From an uncultured Parasutterella sp. (GTDB lineage: Bacteria; Pseudomonadota; Gammaproteobacteria; Burkholderiales; Burkholderiaceae_F): a stretch of 12,082 bases of DNA. A program made the translations under genes and the position numbers. Numbering within the stretch: the first letter of the stretch is position 1; each line of letters begins with the position of its first letter. The notes beneath the pieces were generated by a model. The model ran no database searches. It worked only from the letters and a program-made list of their open reading frames with translations, and had not been told where the DNA came from. Of this stretch, positions 6,906 through 12,082 are shown piece by piece. The stretch is taken from the NCBI GenBank assembly GCA_900766055.1, contig CAAFTZ010000113.1, positions 1 through 12,082 of the forward strand, in the 5' to 3' direction.

Positions 6906-7283
6906 TTAGTCGAGTACGACAGTCGCTTCAACTTCGATCAAGCCGCCTTTCGGAAGAGCGGAAATCTGAACGCAGCTTCTTGCAGGATAAGGAGCAGAAA
7001 AGATTTCAGACATTACTTTGTTCACGACAGCGAAGTTGTTCAGGTCTGTGAGGTAAACGGTCTGGCGAACGATATCTGCAGGAGTACCGCCGGCGGCTTT
7101 AACAATCGCAAAAACGTTGCGGAAAGCCTGACGGCACTGTGCTTCGAAAGAAGCAGGCAGTTCGCCGGAAACCGGGTCTAAACCCAGCTGGCCGGATAAG
7201 AAAACCATGTTGCCGCATTTGTAAGCGGTGGAGTAGGTGCCGACAGCGGCAGGGGCGTTTTCTGCAGTGATGATTTCTTTCAT
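6906..7283 (-). CDS. ridA: RidA (YjgF/YER057c/UK114) reactive-imine deaminase, 125 aa
   Basis: RidA hydrolyses 2-aminoacrylate and other enamine/imine intermediates that escape PLP enzymes such as threonine and serine dehydratases, and so protects them; it acts as a cytoplasmic trimer. The length fits the family (about 128). Diagnostic features are visible: the N-terminal GTYSTAY with Tyr17, VFLSGQLGLDP (27-37), the catalytic Arg102 in YPARSCVQISALPKG, and IEVEATVV at the end with the conserved Glu. All active-site positions appear to be present. AAGGA lies 7 bases before the ATG. The gene stands alone, convergent with the small lipoprotein gene. Confidence 0.95.
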   Translation of the reverse strand: MKEIITAENAPAAVGTYSTAYKCGNMVFLSGQLGLDPVSGELPASFEAQCRQAFRNVFAIVKAAGGTPADIVRQTVYLTDLNNFAVVNKVMSEIFSAPYPARSCVQISALPKGGLIEVEATVVLD

Positions 7284-7416
7284 TTCAATTCCTTATAAAA
7301 ACCGCCGTTCCTACCAACTCTTACAAGGTCTCGCGGACCGGCAGTCATCCCTTCATAGCCGAAGTGCGTTCAATGCTAACAGAGAATTTTTGCAGTGACT
7401 ACACTTCGTCTCAAAC

Positions 7417-7896
7417 TTATTTTTTAGTCAGGTAGCCTTCAGGTTTATAGGCTTGAGAATCCCACAGCGGCACGGAAGAAATAGAGTGTTTAAAGCTGCC
7501 GTTCGCGATCTTGGTGGAGTAGCTCAAATAAACCAGTGTTTGGTTTTTAGCATCAAAGATTCTGCGGATTCTCAAAGTTTTAAAGAAAACGCTCTGAGAT
7601 TTCTTAAAAACCACTTCTCCGTCGGCGCTTTTATCGATTCCGTCGATCATGGCCTGAGTAATCTCGCCGGTCTTAACGCAGGAGACCGAGCTATTGGAAG
7701 GATCGCTCAGCTGAAGGGGAGAATTGATGTAAGCCACATGGCAGGTGACACCCGGAACCTGAGGGTCGGTAAAGGCGTCGAGTTTGATGTCTTTGAACGT
7801 AAACACGCCTAAGGAGACACTGGCGACTTCCTTATCGGAGCAGCCTGCAAGAAGCAGGGCCGAAAGAGAAGCAGCGACGATTAGAAGTTTTTTCAA
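7417..7896 (-). CDS. creA: CreA-family protein, lipoprotein form, 159 aa
   Basis: The mature part aligns by eye with E. coli CreA: a VFTFKDIKLDAFTDPQVPGVTCHV segment with the first conserved Cys, SSVSCVKTG with the second, GEVVFKKSQSVFFKTLRIRRIFDAK, then LVYLSYSTKIANGSFKHSISSVPL. The biochemical role of CreA is not established. Unlike E. coli CreA, whose N-terminus is an ordinary signal peptide, this one has a lipobox (LLAGC, Cys19), so an outer-membrane lipoprotein is inferred. The start is TTG at 7894-7896, preceded by AAGGGA with proper spacing; no in-frame ATG would keep the signal sequence. The TTG overlaps the TGA of the upstream hydrolase (TTGA), which indicates translational coupling. 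Confidence 0.85.
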   Translation of the reverse strand: MKKLLIVAASLSALLLAGCSDKEVASVSLGVFTFKDIKLDAFTDPQVPGVTCHVAYINSPLQLSDPSNSSVSCVKTGEITQAMIDGIDKSADGEVVFKKSQSVFFKTLRIRRIFDAKNQTLVYLSYSTKIANGSFKHSISSVPLWDSQAYKPEGYLTKK

Positions 7897-9110
7897 TTTA
7901 ATCCCTTCTGTTGCGGTTCAACTTTTTCAATAATGCCTGATGCTCGAGGCTTTTGTTCTCCGCTTTTCATTACTTTGAGTATCTGTTTTGTCTGCCAGTC
8001 GAAGTAAGGGTTATAAGTCAGACGAGCAAAGCTGTGCTCACCGTCGTGCGTACCCCAAGCACCGTACCAGACATCAGGATCATCGCGGCAGTCCTGAACG
8101 TCTTTAGCAGAAGCACTGTTGCGACAATAGCGGAATTTACCGTCCTTTCCGTACCAGACATTGTCCGGCGAGAAGGGAATGGACATATGAGCAAACGACT
8201 TGATTCTCAGCTCAGGCAGATAATCGGGCTTGGCAACGACTTTCTTGGAATATTTGCCGTCCGGCAGTTTCCCGTACCAAATAATCTTGGATGCGGGATT
8301 TGTCAGCGCTTTGTCAAAGACTTTGACCAATGACTGAGTATTGATGATGCTGTCATGCTGACTCATCATGACGATCACAGGCTTAGTGATCTTGTTTTTG
8401 GTCAGATAGTCATTGGACGTATCCATGGTGTGCTTAAAAGCCACAATGGCATCCATCGGCACGGTGTTGTATTTGAAGGGTGCATCGCCGGCGGTTTTCT
8501 TGTCCGGCGCTCTGAGCCACGTCACGAACAAATCTGCGATCGGAGCAAGCTTGATCAAAGATGTTCTAACCTGCATGGCCGGAGAAAACAGCAGCAAGCC
8601 TTCAACATCATCGGGGTGCTCTTCGGAATAATCCAAAGCCAGGTTGCAGCCGGTGGAGAAGCCGGCGAGCCAAATCTTGGGATACTGCTTCTTTAATAGA
8701 GCGACTTGTTCATTTACGGCCTTGCTCCAATCCTCGGAAGTCACTCCGATCATATCTGCCGGGCGCGTTCCGTGTCCGGGAAGGAGCATGGCTCGAACCA
8801 GATAACCCTGATCGGCTAATGTTTTTCCGAGGTCGGTAAACGTCCAGGGAGAATCTCCGAGACCGTGGATCATTAAAACCGCTTGGCCGTTCGGATTTTT
8901 AGGACGGATTTCAAAAGGCGAGTTGCCTTCGATTTCGGCAACGTGATCGTCCGTCACATAGTGGCGTCGTTCTGCCACGTAGCTTTTTGCCTGAATGGCA
9001 TAAGTATCAAAATTCGGTTGTCCGCCCGGAAGCATATCAGGCGTCGGTTCGGAAGCGCATCCGATCAGGAAGGCAACCGGTAAGGCAATAATTAGCGGCT
9101 TGAAGTTCAT
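7893..9110 (-). CDS. Lipoprotein alpha/beta hydrolase (S33-like serine hydrolase/esterase), 405 aa
   Basis: The fold is a serine alpha/beta hydrolase: an oxyanion-loop HG at 82-83 in MIHGLGDSPW, the cap-entry LLPGHGTRPADM, the nucleophile elbow GFSTG (Ser152), a plausible acid Asp253 in MMSQHDSIIN and a plausible base His308 in KSFAHMSIPF. It resembles monoacylglycerol-lipase/carboxylesterase relatives; the substrate is unknown. I start at the ATG at 9110, because it gives a lipoprotein signal with LIGC (Cys18). The frame is open for another 83 codons upstream, but that would bury the signal peptide and run through a terminator-like hairpin. The region after the triad (residues 315-405) is rich in Trp and Tyr with a Cys pair (329, 341), longer than in simple esterases. 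It is the first gene of a pair with CreA. Confidence 0.85.
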   Translation of the reverse strand: MNFKPLIIALPVAFLIGCASEPTPDMLPGGQPNFDTYAIQAKSYVAERRHYVTDDHVAEIEGNSPFEIRPKNPNGQAVLMIHGLGDSPWTFTDLGKTLADQGYLVRAMLLPGHGTRPADMIGVTSEDWSKAVNEQVALLKKQYPKIWLAGFSTGCNLALDYSEEHPDDVEGLLLFSPAMQVRTSLIKLAPIADLFVTWLRAPDKKTAGDAPFKYNTVPMDAIVAFKHTMDTSNDYLTKNKITKPVIVMMSQHDSIINTQSLVKVFDKALTNPASKIIWYGKLPDGKYSKKVVAKPDYLPELRIKSFAHMSIPFSPDNVWYGKDGKFRYCRNSASAKDVQDCRDDPDVWYGAWGTHDGEHSFARLTYNPYFDWQTKQILKVMKSGEQKPRASGIIEKVEPQQKGLN

Positions 9111-9140
9111 CCCGTGATTCGAATTTCTAATTGACAAACA

Positions 9141-9160
9141 ATTCACTTCTATCGGTGAAT
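9141..9160. repeat. Inverted repeat upstream of the lipoprotein hydrolase, possible operator
   Basis: ATTCAC (9141-9146) and GTGAAT (9155-9160) are perfect inverted copies around an 8-base spacer. They lie 31-50 bases ahead of the hydrolase start and 17 bases before a candidate rightward small ORF. A regulator site is plausible but not shown; a 6-base arm pair is not rare by chance. Confidence 0.25.
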
Positions 9161-9176
9161 GTTCATTATCGGATAA

Positions 9177-9317
9177 ATGATGCCCTCTAATCCAAGCTTT
9201 GCCGCCGGAAAGTCGAAAAAGTTTGTGAAAAAGCTCCTGCGGCAAATCACCGAGAAGCACAAAAAAGAAAAGGCCCGACAATTGAAGGGCCAAAAACGAT
9301 CTAGGAGGAAAAGCTGA
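9177..9317 (+). CDS. Candidate small, very basic protein, 46 codons
   Basis: An ORF starts with two consecutive ATG codons (9177 and 9180) and ends at TGA (9315-9317). The product has 12 Lys and 5 Arg against 2 Glu in 46 residues. It begins MMPSNPSFAAGKSKKFVKKL and ends KGQKRSRRKS, with a probable amphipathic basic helix in the middle. Such charge suits a nucleic-acid or ribosome-binding peptide, but it can also arise from a purine-rich strand. GGA six bases before the second ATG is a weak ribosome binding site, and I see no strong promoter. The opposite strand is open over the same stretch and carries a terminator-like hairpin, so this ORF may not be real. Tandem AGG codons near its end are unusual. 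I do not recognise a family. Confidence 0.35.
   Translation: MMPSNPSFAAGKSKKFVKKLLRQITEKHKKEKARQLKGQKRSRRKS
9261..9291 (-). terminator. Terminator-like hairpin on the minus strand in the gene-poor region
   Basis: Read leftward, GGCCC (9291-9287) and GGGCC (9276-9272) form a 5-base-pair all-GC stem around a 10-base loop, followed by TTTTCTTTTTT (9271-9261). It would stop a leftward transcript starting between it and 9614, before the lipoprotein hydrolase gene. No annotated gene there needs it, so either a small RNA is made or the hairpin is fortuitous. Confidence 0.4.
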
Positions 9318-9614
9318 GTAGTGTTTGCGCACTCTCATTGACGATGACTTTACCGCCATATCTCTTTGAATGCTGAAGCAATTTATTTCTGTTGCAAGAG
9401 AATGTTAAGAGGCTACATATTTTCCAATTATTGGTAACAACTGAAGAAAATTTGTTACTTTAGCGAGACGGAAAGAATCAAATTTGTCCTTTATTGGAGG
9501 AATTTCATTTCGATTATTTCTCGATAGTGATTAAGAGATCGAAAAAAAATATCGAAAAATTAGAAAATTCTTGCATTAAGCCTAAAATATTTAGGAACGA
9601 AAGGCAAAAAGAAA
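9318..9614. other. AT-rich intergenic stretch with several palindromes, no convincing gene
   Basis: The roughly 300 bases before the EamA gene are clearly richer in A and T than the flanking genes, and I find no coding region with a plausible start. Three symmetric sites are present: CCAAT-T-ATTGG (9424-9434), directly abutting GTAACAA-11-TTGTTAC (9434-9458), and CCTAAA-ATA-TTTAGG (9581-9595). The last contains TAAAAT, a possible -10 element, with a weak TTAGAA 17 bases upstream. This is most likely the control region of the operon that follows. Confidence 0.45.
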
Positions 9615-10556
9615 ATGTCTCAAACTCAAACTACAAAAATTTATTCCGAGCCGCCGATAAAGATAAATCGGACGCTCTACGGTGTACTTCTGGCGACCTT
9701 GGCTTCCGTCTTCTGGGGCTCGATGGGTGTATGCGTGCAGTACATCTTTGAAAATACCAACACGCAGCCTCAAGCGTTGTCTTCGCTTCGGCTTTTGTTG
9801 TCAGGTACAGTCCTGGTCATCCTGAATTTGTTTTTATCCCGCCGACCGCTGCTGGCTGTTTTGTCGTCACTGAAGGGAACTGCCGGCATCGCACTCAGCG
9901 GGCTTGAGCTTCTAGGCGCGCACCTTACATTCTTCATTGCAATTTATTATTCCAATGCAGGGACGGCTGCCATCTTTTTAGCAACAACACCGCTGCTCGC
10001 CGGTATCTATTTATTTTTAAGGGGCAAGAAACGCTTTACAGCAAAAGAAGGCTTGTGCTGTGCATTGGCATTCTTTGGCGTTCTACTAATAGTGTCCAAA
10101 GGGGACTTCTCAACTTTCCAATTCAACTGGATGGCGGTTTTCTGGGGCATGATTTCCGCCGTTTTTGCATCAATCTATTCCATCCAGCCCAAACCTTTAA
10201 TTGACCGCTGGGGCGTCGTTCCGGTGGCAAGCTGGGGCATGATGGCCGCCGGCATTGCCGGTCTGTTTCTTGCCAATCCTATTGTTACGGCTGAGGGTTT
10301 AGACGCAAAGGCTTGGCTGGCGCTGAGCTATATCGTTTTAGCCGGAACCGTTGCGGCTTTCTGGCTGTATTTGGCCTGTCTGAAATACATTTCTCCAGTC
10401 ACCGCAGGTCTCGTCGTGTGCCTTGAGCCTACGTCTGCCTATGTTTTCGGCATCATGTTTATGAACCTGAAACTGGGCTGGATTGAATGCGTTGGCATTG
10501 CGATGGTAATTTCTCAGGTATTCATACTTTCTATTCGATCTAAGGAGAGGTCATGA
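9615..10556 (+). CDS. EamA/DMT-superfamily transporter, 313 aa
   Basis: This is an inner-membrane permease of the drug/metabolite transporter superfamily with two EamA repeats of about five helices each (around residues 18-150 and 170-308). The first repeat opens with LYGVLLATLASVFWGSMGV, the classic ATxxWGS helix, and has LRLLLSGTVL in helix 2. The second has FWGMISAVFASIYSIQPKPL and ends with a helix containing CLEPTSAYVFGIMF, the usual EPxxA signature. Members move amino acids, carboxylates or other metabolites; the substrate here is unknown. AAAGG lies 10 bases before the ATG. It overlaps the following 33-codon ORF by four bases and leads into thyA and folA, so it is the first gene of an operon. 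Confidence 0.9.
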   Translation: MSQTQTTKIYSEPPIKINRTLYGVLLATLASVFWGSMGVCVQYIFENTNTQPQALSSLRLLLSGTVLVILNLFLSRRPLLAVLSSLKGTAGIALSGLELLGAHLTFFIAIYYSNAGTAAIFLATTPLLAGIYLFLRGKKRFTAKEGLCCALAFFGVLLIVSKGDFSTFQFNWMAVFWGMISAVFASIYSIQPKPLIDRWGVVPVASWGMMAAGIAGLFLANPIVTAEGLDAKAWLALSYIVLAGTVAAFWLYLACLKYISPVTAGLVVCLEPTSAYVFGIMFMNLKLGWIECVGIAMVISQVFILSIRSKERS

Positions 10557-10654
10557 GTACTCGGAACATCGATGCGTTAAAATCCCCGAATCTAATACAA
10601 CTGAACGGCGTCATCCGAGAGGGATGTTTTGCAGTTCATACATGCGAGGAATAA
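10553..10654 (+). CDS. Candidate 33-aa small protein between the EamA gene and thyA
   Basis: A 33-codon ORF begins at an ATG that overlaps the EamA stop (ATGA, 10553-10556) and ends at TAA three bases before thyA. An excellent ribosome binding site, AAGGAGAGG (10542-10550), sits 2 bases (core about 5-7) before the ATG, better than those of thyA or folA. The peptide begins MSTRNIDALKSPNLIQLNGV and ends FAVHTCEE. Its first 25 residues faintly resemble the start of CoA-binding-domain proteins (RNLDALF-P-S-ALIGAS), so a decayed gene start is one possibility. Others are a genuine small protein, or a leader that hands ribosomes on to thyA, whose own GAGGA site lies at this ORF's end. Short length makes chance occurrence possible. 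Confidence 0.5.
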   Translation: MSTRNIDALKSPNLIQLNGVIREGCFAVHTCEE

Positions 10655-10657
10655 GCA

Positions 10658-11461
10658 ATGAGTCGTTCAGACCAATACGAAACTTTTATGAGAGACGTCT
10701 TTGAACACGGCGTCGAAAAATCCGATCGTACGGGTGTCGGCACTCGTTCGATGTTCGGATACCAAATGCGTTTTAACCTTCAGGAAGGTTTTCCGCTTGT
10801 CACGACTAAGAAACTGCATCTTCGCTCCATCATTCATGAGCTCCTGTGGTTCTTACACGGTGACTCCAACGTCAAATATCTTCACGATAACAAAGTGACG
10901 ATTTGGGATGAATGGGCCGATGCCAACGGGGACTTAGGTCCAATCTACGGTGTGCAGTGGCGTCATTGGAAAACCTCTGACGGCGGTTATATTGATCAGA
11001 TCTCCAATCTGATCCATCAGATTAAAACGAACCCGGATTCCCGCCGTTTAGTCGTCTCTGCCTGGAACGTCGGAGAAATCGATAAGATGGCTCTGCCGCC
11101 TTGCCACATGTTCTTCCAGTTCTATGTGGCTCAAGGAAAATTGTCCTGCCAGCTTTATCAGAGAAGCTGCGACATCTTCCTCGGCGTACCTTTTAACATT
11201 GCGAGCTATTCGCTGCTCACGCACATGATTGCTCAGCAGTGTGATTTGGATGTCGGTGACTTTATCTGGACCGGCGGCGACTGCCATATCTATAACAACC
11301 ACTTCGAACAGGTGAAACTTCAGCTGAGCCGTGAGCCTCGTCCTTATCCGAAGTTAATCATTAAGCGTCGTCCTGACTCTATTTTTGATTACAACTTCGA
11401 AGATTTTGAAATCGTTGATTATGATCCGTGGCCTGCGATCAAGGCTCCGATTGCGGTTTAA
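10658..11461 (+). CDS. thyA: Thymidylate synthase, 267 aa
   Basis: ThyA methylates dUMP to dTMP using 5,10-methylenetetrahydrofolate and releases dihydrofolate; it is a cytoplasmic dimer. The length is that of the short E. coli type (264). Signature features in order are KSDRTGVGTRSMFG (21-34) with the phosphate-binding Arg, ELLWFLHG, TIWDEWA (81-87), NPDSRRLVVSAWN with the paired Arg129-Arg130, the nucleophile Cys149 in ALPPCHMFFQFYV, QRSCDIFLGVPFNIASYSLL, and HIYNNH near the C-terminus. All catalytic residues appear to be present. GAGGA lies before the ATG. The gene directly follows the small ORF and is 11 bases from folA, which regenerates its folate product. Confidence 0.98.
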   Translation: MSRSDQYETFMRDVFEHGVEKSDRTGVGTRSMFGYQMRFNLQEGFPLVTTKKLHLRSIIHELLWFLHGDSNVKYLHDNKVTIWDEWADANGDLGPIYGVQWRHWKTSDGGYIDQISNLIHQIKTNPDSRRLVVSAWNVGEIDKMALPPCHMFFQFYVAQGKLSCQLYQRSCDIFLGVPFNIASYSLLTHMIAQQCDLDVGDFIWTGGDCHIYNNHFEQVKLQLSREPRPYPKLIIKRRPDSIFDYNFEDFEIVDYDPWPAIKAPIAV

Positions 11462-11472
11462 TCATTTTTAGT

Positions 11473-11979
11473 ATGAAGCCTCATATCAGTCTCATAGTAG
11501 CGCGCAGCCGTAACGGTATTATCGGCAAAGAGGGCAAACTGCCTTGGCATCTGCCTGAGGATTTAAAGTTTTTTAAACAGACAACGATGGGCCGTCCGGT
11601 CATCATGGGACGGCACACCTGGGAATCGATCGGAAGACCGCTTCCCGGTCGTCAGAACATCGTTTTAACGCAAGACCCAGCCTATAAAGCCGAAGGCGCA
11701 ACGGTTGTCTCTTCTTTGGATGAGGCACTGAAGCATTTCGGACCGGACGATATCGTTTTCATTATCGGCGGCGCAGACCTCTATCGCCGCGCTCTCCCGT
11801 TAGTAGATACGGCATGGGTAACGGAAATTGAGGCCGACGTAGAAGGGGATGCTTCTTTTGATCCGCTTAATAAAGACGAGTGGATGCTTGTATGGAGCGA
11901 GGATCATCCCAAAACGGAAGATCAGTCTCTAGGGTATAAGTTTCAGCGCTTTGAACGCGTAAAACATACGGTTTATTAA
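11473..11979 (+). CDS. folA: Dihydrofolate reductase, 168 aa
   Basis: FolA reduces dihydrofolate to tetrahydrofolate with NADPH, replacing the folate that ThyA consumes. Motifs in order are ISLIVARSRNGIIG (5-18), LPWHLPEDLKFFK (23-35) with Trp25 and the catalytic acid Asp30, GRPVIMGRHTWESIGRPLPG (40-59), and VFIIGGADLYRRALP (95-109) with the Gly-Gly pair. WVTEI (115-119) supplies the conserved Thr. The length is normal. I start at the ATG at 11473; the frame stays open into the end of thyA to 11428, but those 15 residues are shadowed by thyA and the family starts at MKPHISL. There is no clear ribosome binding site in the 11-base gap, so translation probably depends on ribosomes finishing thyA. 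Confidence 0.97.
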   Translation: MKPHISLIVARSRNGIIGKEGKLPWHLPEDLKFFKQTTMGRPVIMGRHTWESIGRPLPGRQNIVLTQDPAYKAEGATVVSSLDEALKHFGPDDIVFIIGGADLYRRALPLVDTAWVTEIEADVEGDASFDPLNKDEWMLVWSEDHPKTEDQSLGYKFQRFERVKHTVY

Positions 11980-11990
11980 GATTAGGGCGG

Positions 11991-12005
11991 CTTTTGGGCC
12001 AAAAG
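11991..12005. repeat. Short palindrome after folA
   Basis: CTTTTGG and CCAAAAG flank a single central G (11991-12005), 11 bases after the folA stop. No T-run follows on the plus strand, so it is a poor Rho-independent terminator. It could be a regulator site, or a terminator stem used with the adjacent repeats. Confidence 0.35.
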
Positions 12006-12058
12006 ACTAAAACTTTATGAATAATTCTTATGATTATTGCTACTATTGCTTTTAGTCT
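12004..12058. repeat. Nested inverted repeats at the right edge
   Basis: An outer perfect 9-base pair of arms, AGACTAAAA (12004-12012) and TTTTAGTCT (12050-12058), encloses an inner pair, AATAAT (12020-12025) and ATTATT (12033-12038), with a 7-base loop. Together they could fold into a long cruciform or RNA stem in an AT-rich gap after folA. The window ends before the next gene, so I cannot tell whether this is a terminator, an operator or part of a repeat family. Confidence 0.45.
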
Positions 12059-12082
12059 AAAAAGCTAAAATAACCACAACCA

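Noticed and set aside
7284..7416. Terminator or control element between CreA and ridA
   Set aside because: Only a 7-base repeat (CGAAGTG/CACTTCG) with a 35-base loop and short weak stems are present; none supports a call.
9111..9359. 83-codon upstream extension of the lipoprotein hydrolase ORF to 9359
   Set aside because: It would bury the lipoprotein signal peptide (Cys18 from the ATG at 9110) and run through a terminator-like hairpin; the extra residues match nothing in the family.
9494..9751. 85-codon ORF overlapping the start of the EamA gene
   Set aside because: It lies in AT-rich control DNA and then out of frame with a clear transporter; the product is low-complexity.
11428..11472. 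15-codon upstream extension of folA inside thyA
   Set aside because: DHFR proteins begin near MKPHISL; the extension is out-of-frame thyA sequence.

Overview
The window looks like a chromosomal segment from a Gram-negative bacterium of roughly 50% GC. Three predicted lipoproteins with classical lipoboxes, a CreA-family protein, an E. coli-type ThyA and a ThyA-FolA pair point to Proteobacteria. A host-associated Burkholderiales lineage such as Sutterellaceae is my guess from overall gene style; I could not test it. I see no tRNA, rRNA, CRISPR array, prophage or obvious defence island. Most of the window is ordinary housekeeping and accessory metabolism.

Left edge (1-820): the 3' part of an IS200/IS605-type TnpB gene runs in from outside the window. 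It is broken by one in-frame amber codon and ends in a hairpin plus a short tail that resembles the 3' end of an OMEGA guide-RNA scaffold. The predicted element end touches the stop codon of the next, convergent gene.

818-3137: a leftward pair, a MerR-type regulator followed by a chalcone-isomerase-like gene, overlaps by 4 bases. It is divergent from a DadA-like FAD amino-acid oxidoreductase; the 59-base gap between them carries a small inverted repeat. A terminator follows the oxidoreductase.

3203-7283: the fused NAD(P)H-hydrate epimerase/dehydratase (metabolite repair) is followed by a leftward pair, a four-helix membrane protein and a Sel1-repeat protein. The terminator hairpin after the repair gene contains the stop codon of the Sel1 gene. 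Next come a small orphan lipoprotein with a good promoter (rightward) and RidA (leftward), another metabolite-damage enzyme.

7417-9614: a leftward pair encodes a lipoprotein alpha/beta hydrolase and a CreA-family lipoprotein, coupled by a TTGA overlap. Upstream lies a gene-poor stretch of about 500 bases. It holds a candidate 46-codon very basic small ORF on the plus strand, a terminator-like hairpin on the minus strand and several AT-rich palindromes.

9615-11979: a rightward, tightly packed operon: an EamA/DMT permease, a 33-codon small ORF with a strong ribosome binding site, thyA and folA. ThyA makes dTMP and dihydrofolate, and FolA recycles the dihydrofolate, so the last two genes form one cycle. 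The right edge carries nested inverted repeats of unknown role. The least explained items are the two small ORFs and the TnpB right end; I did not find a clear new multi-gene system.
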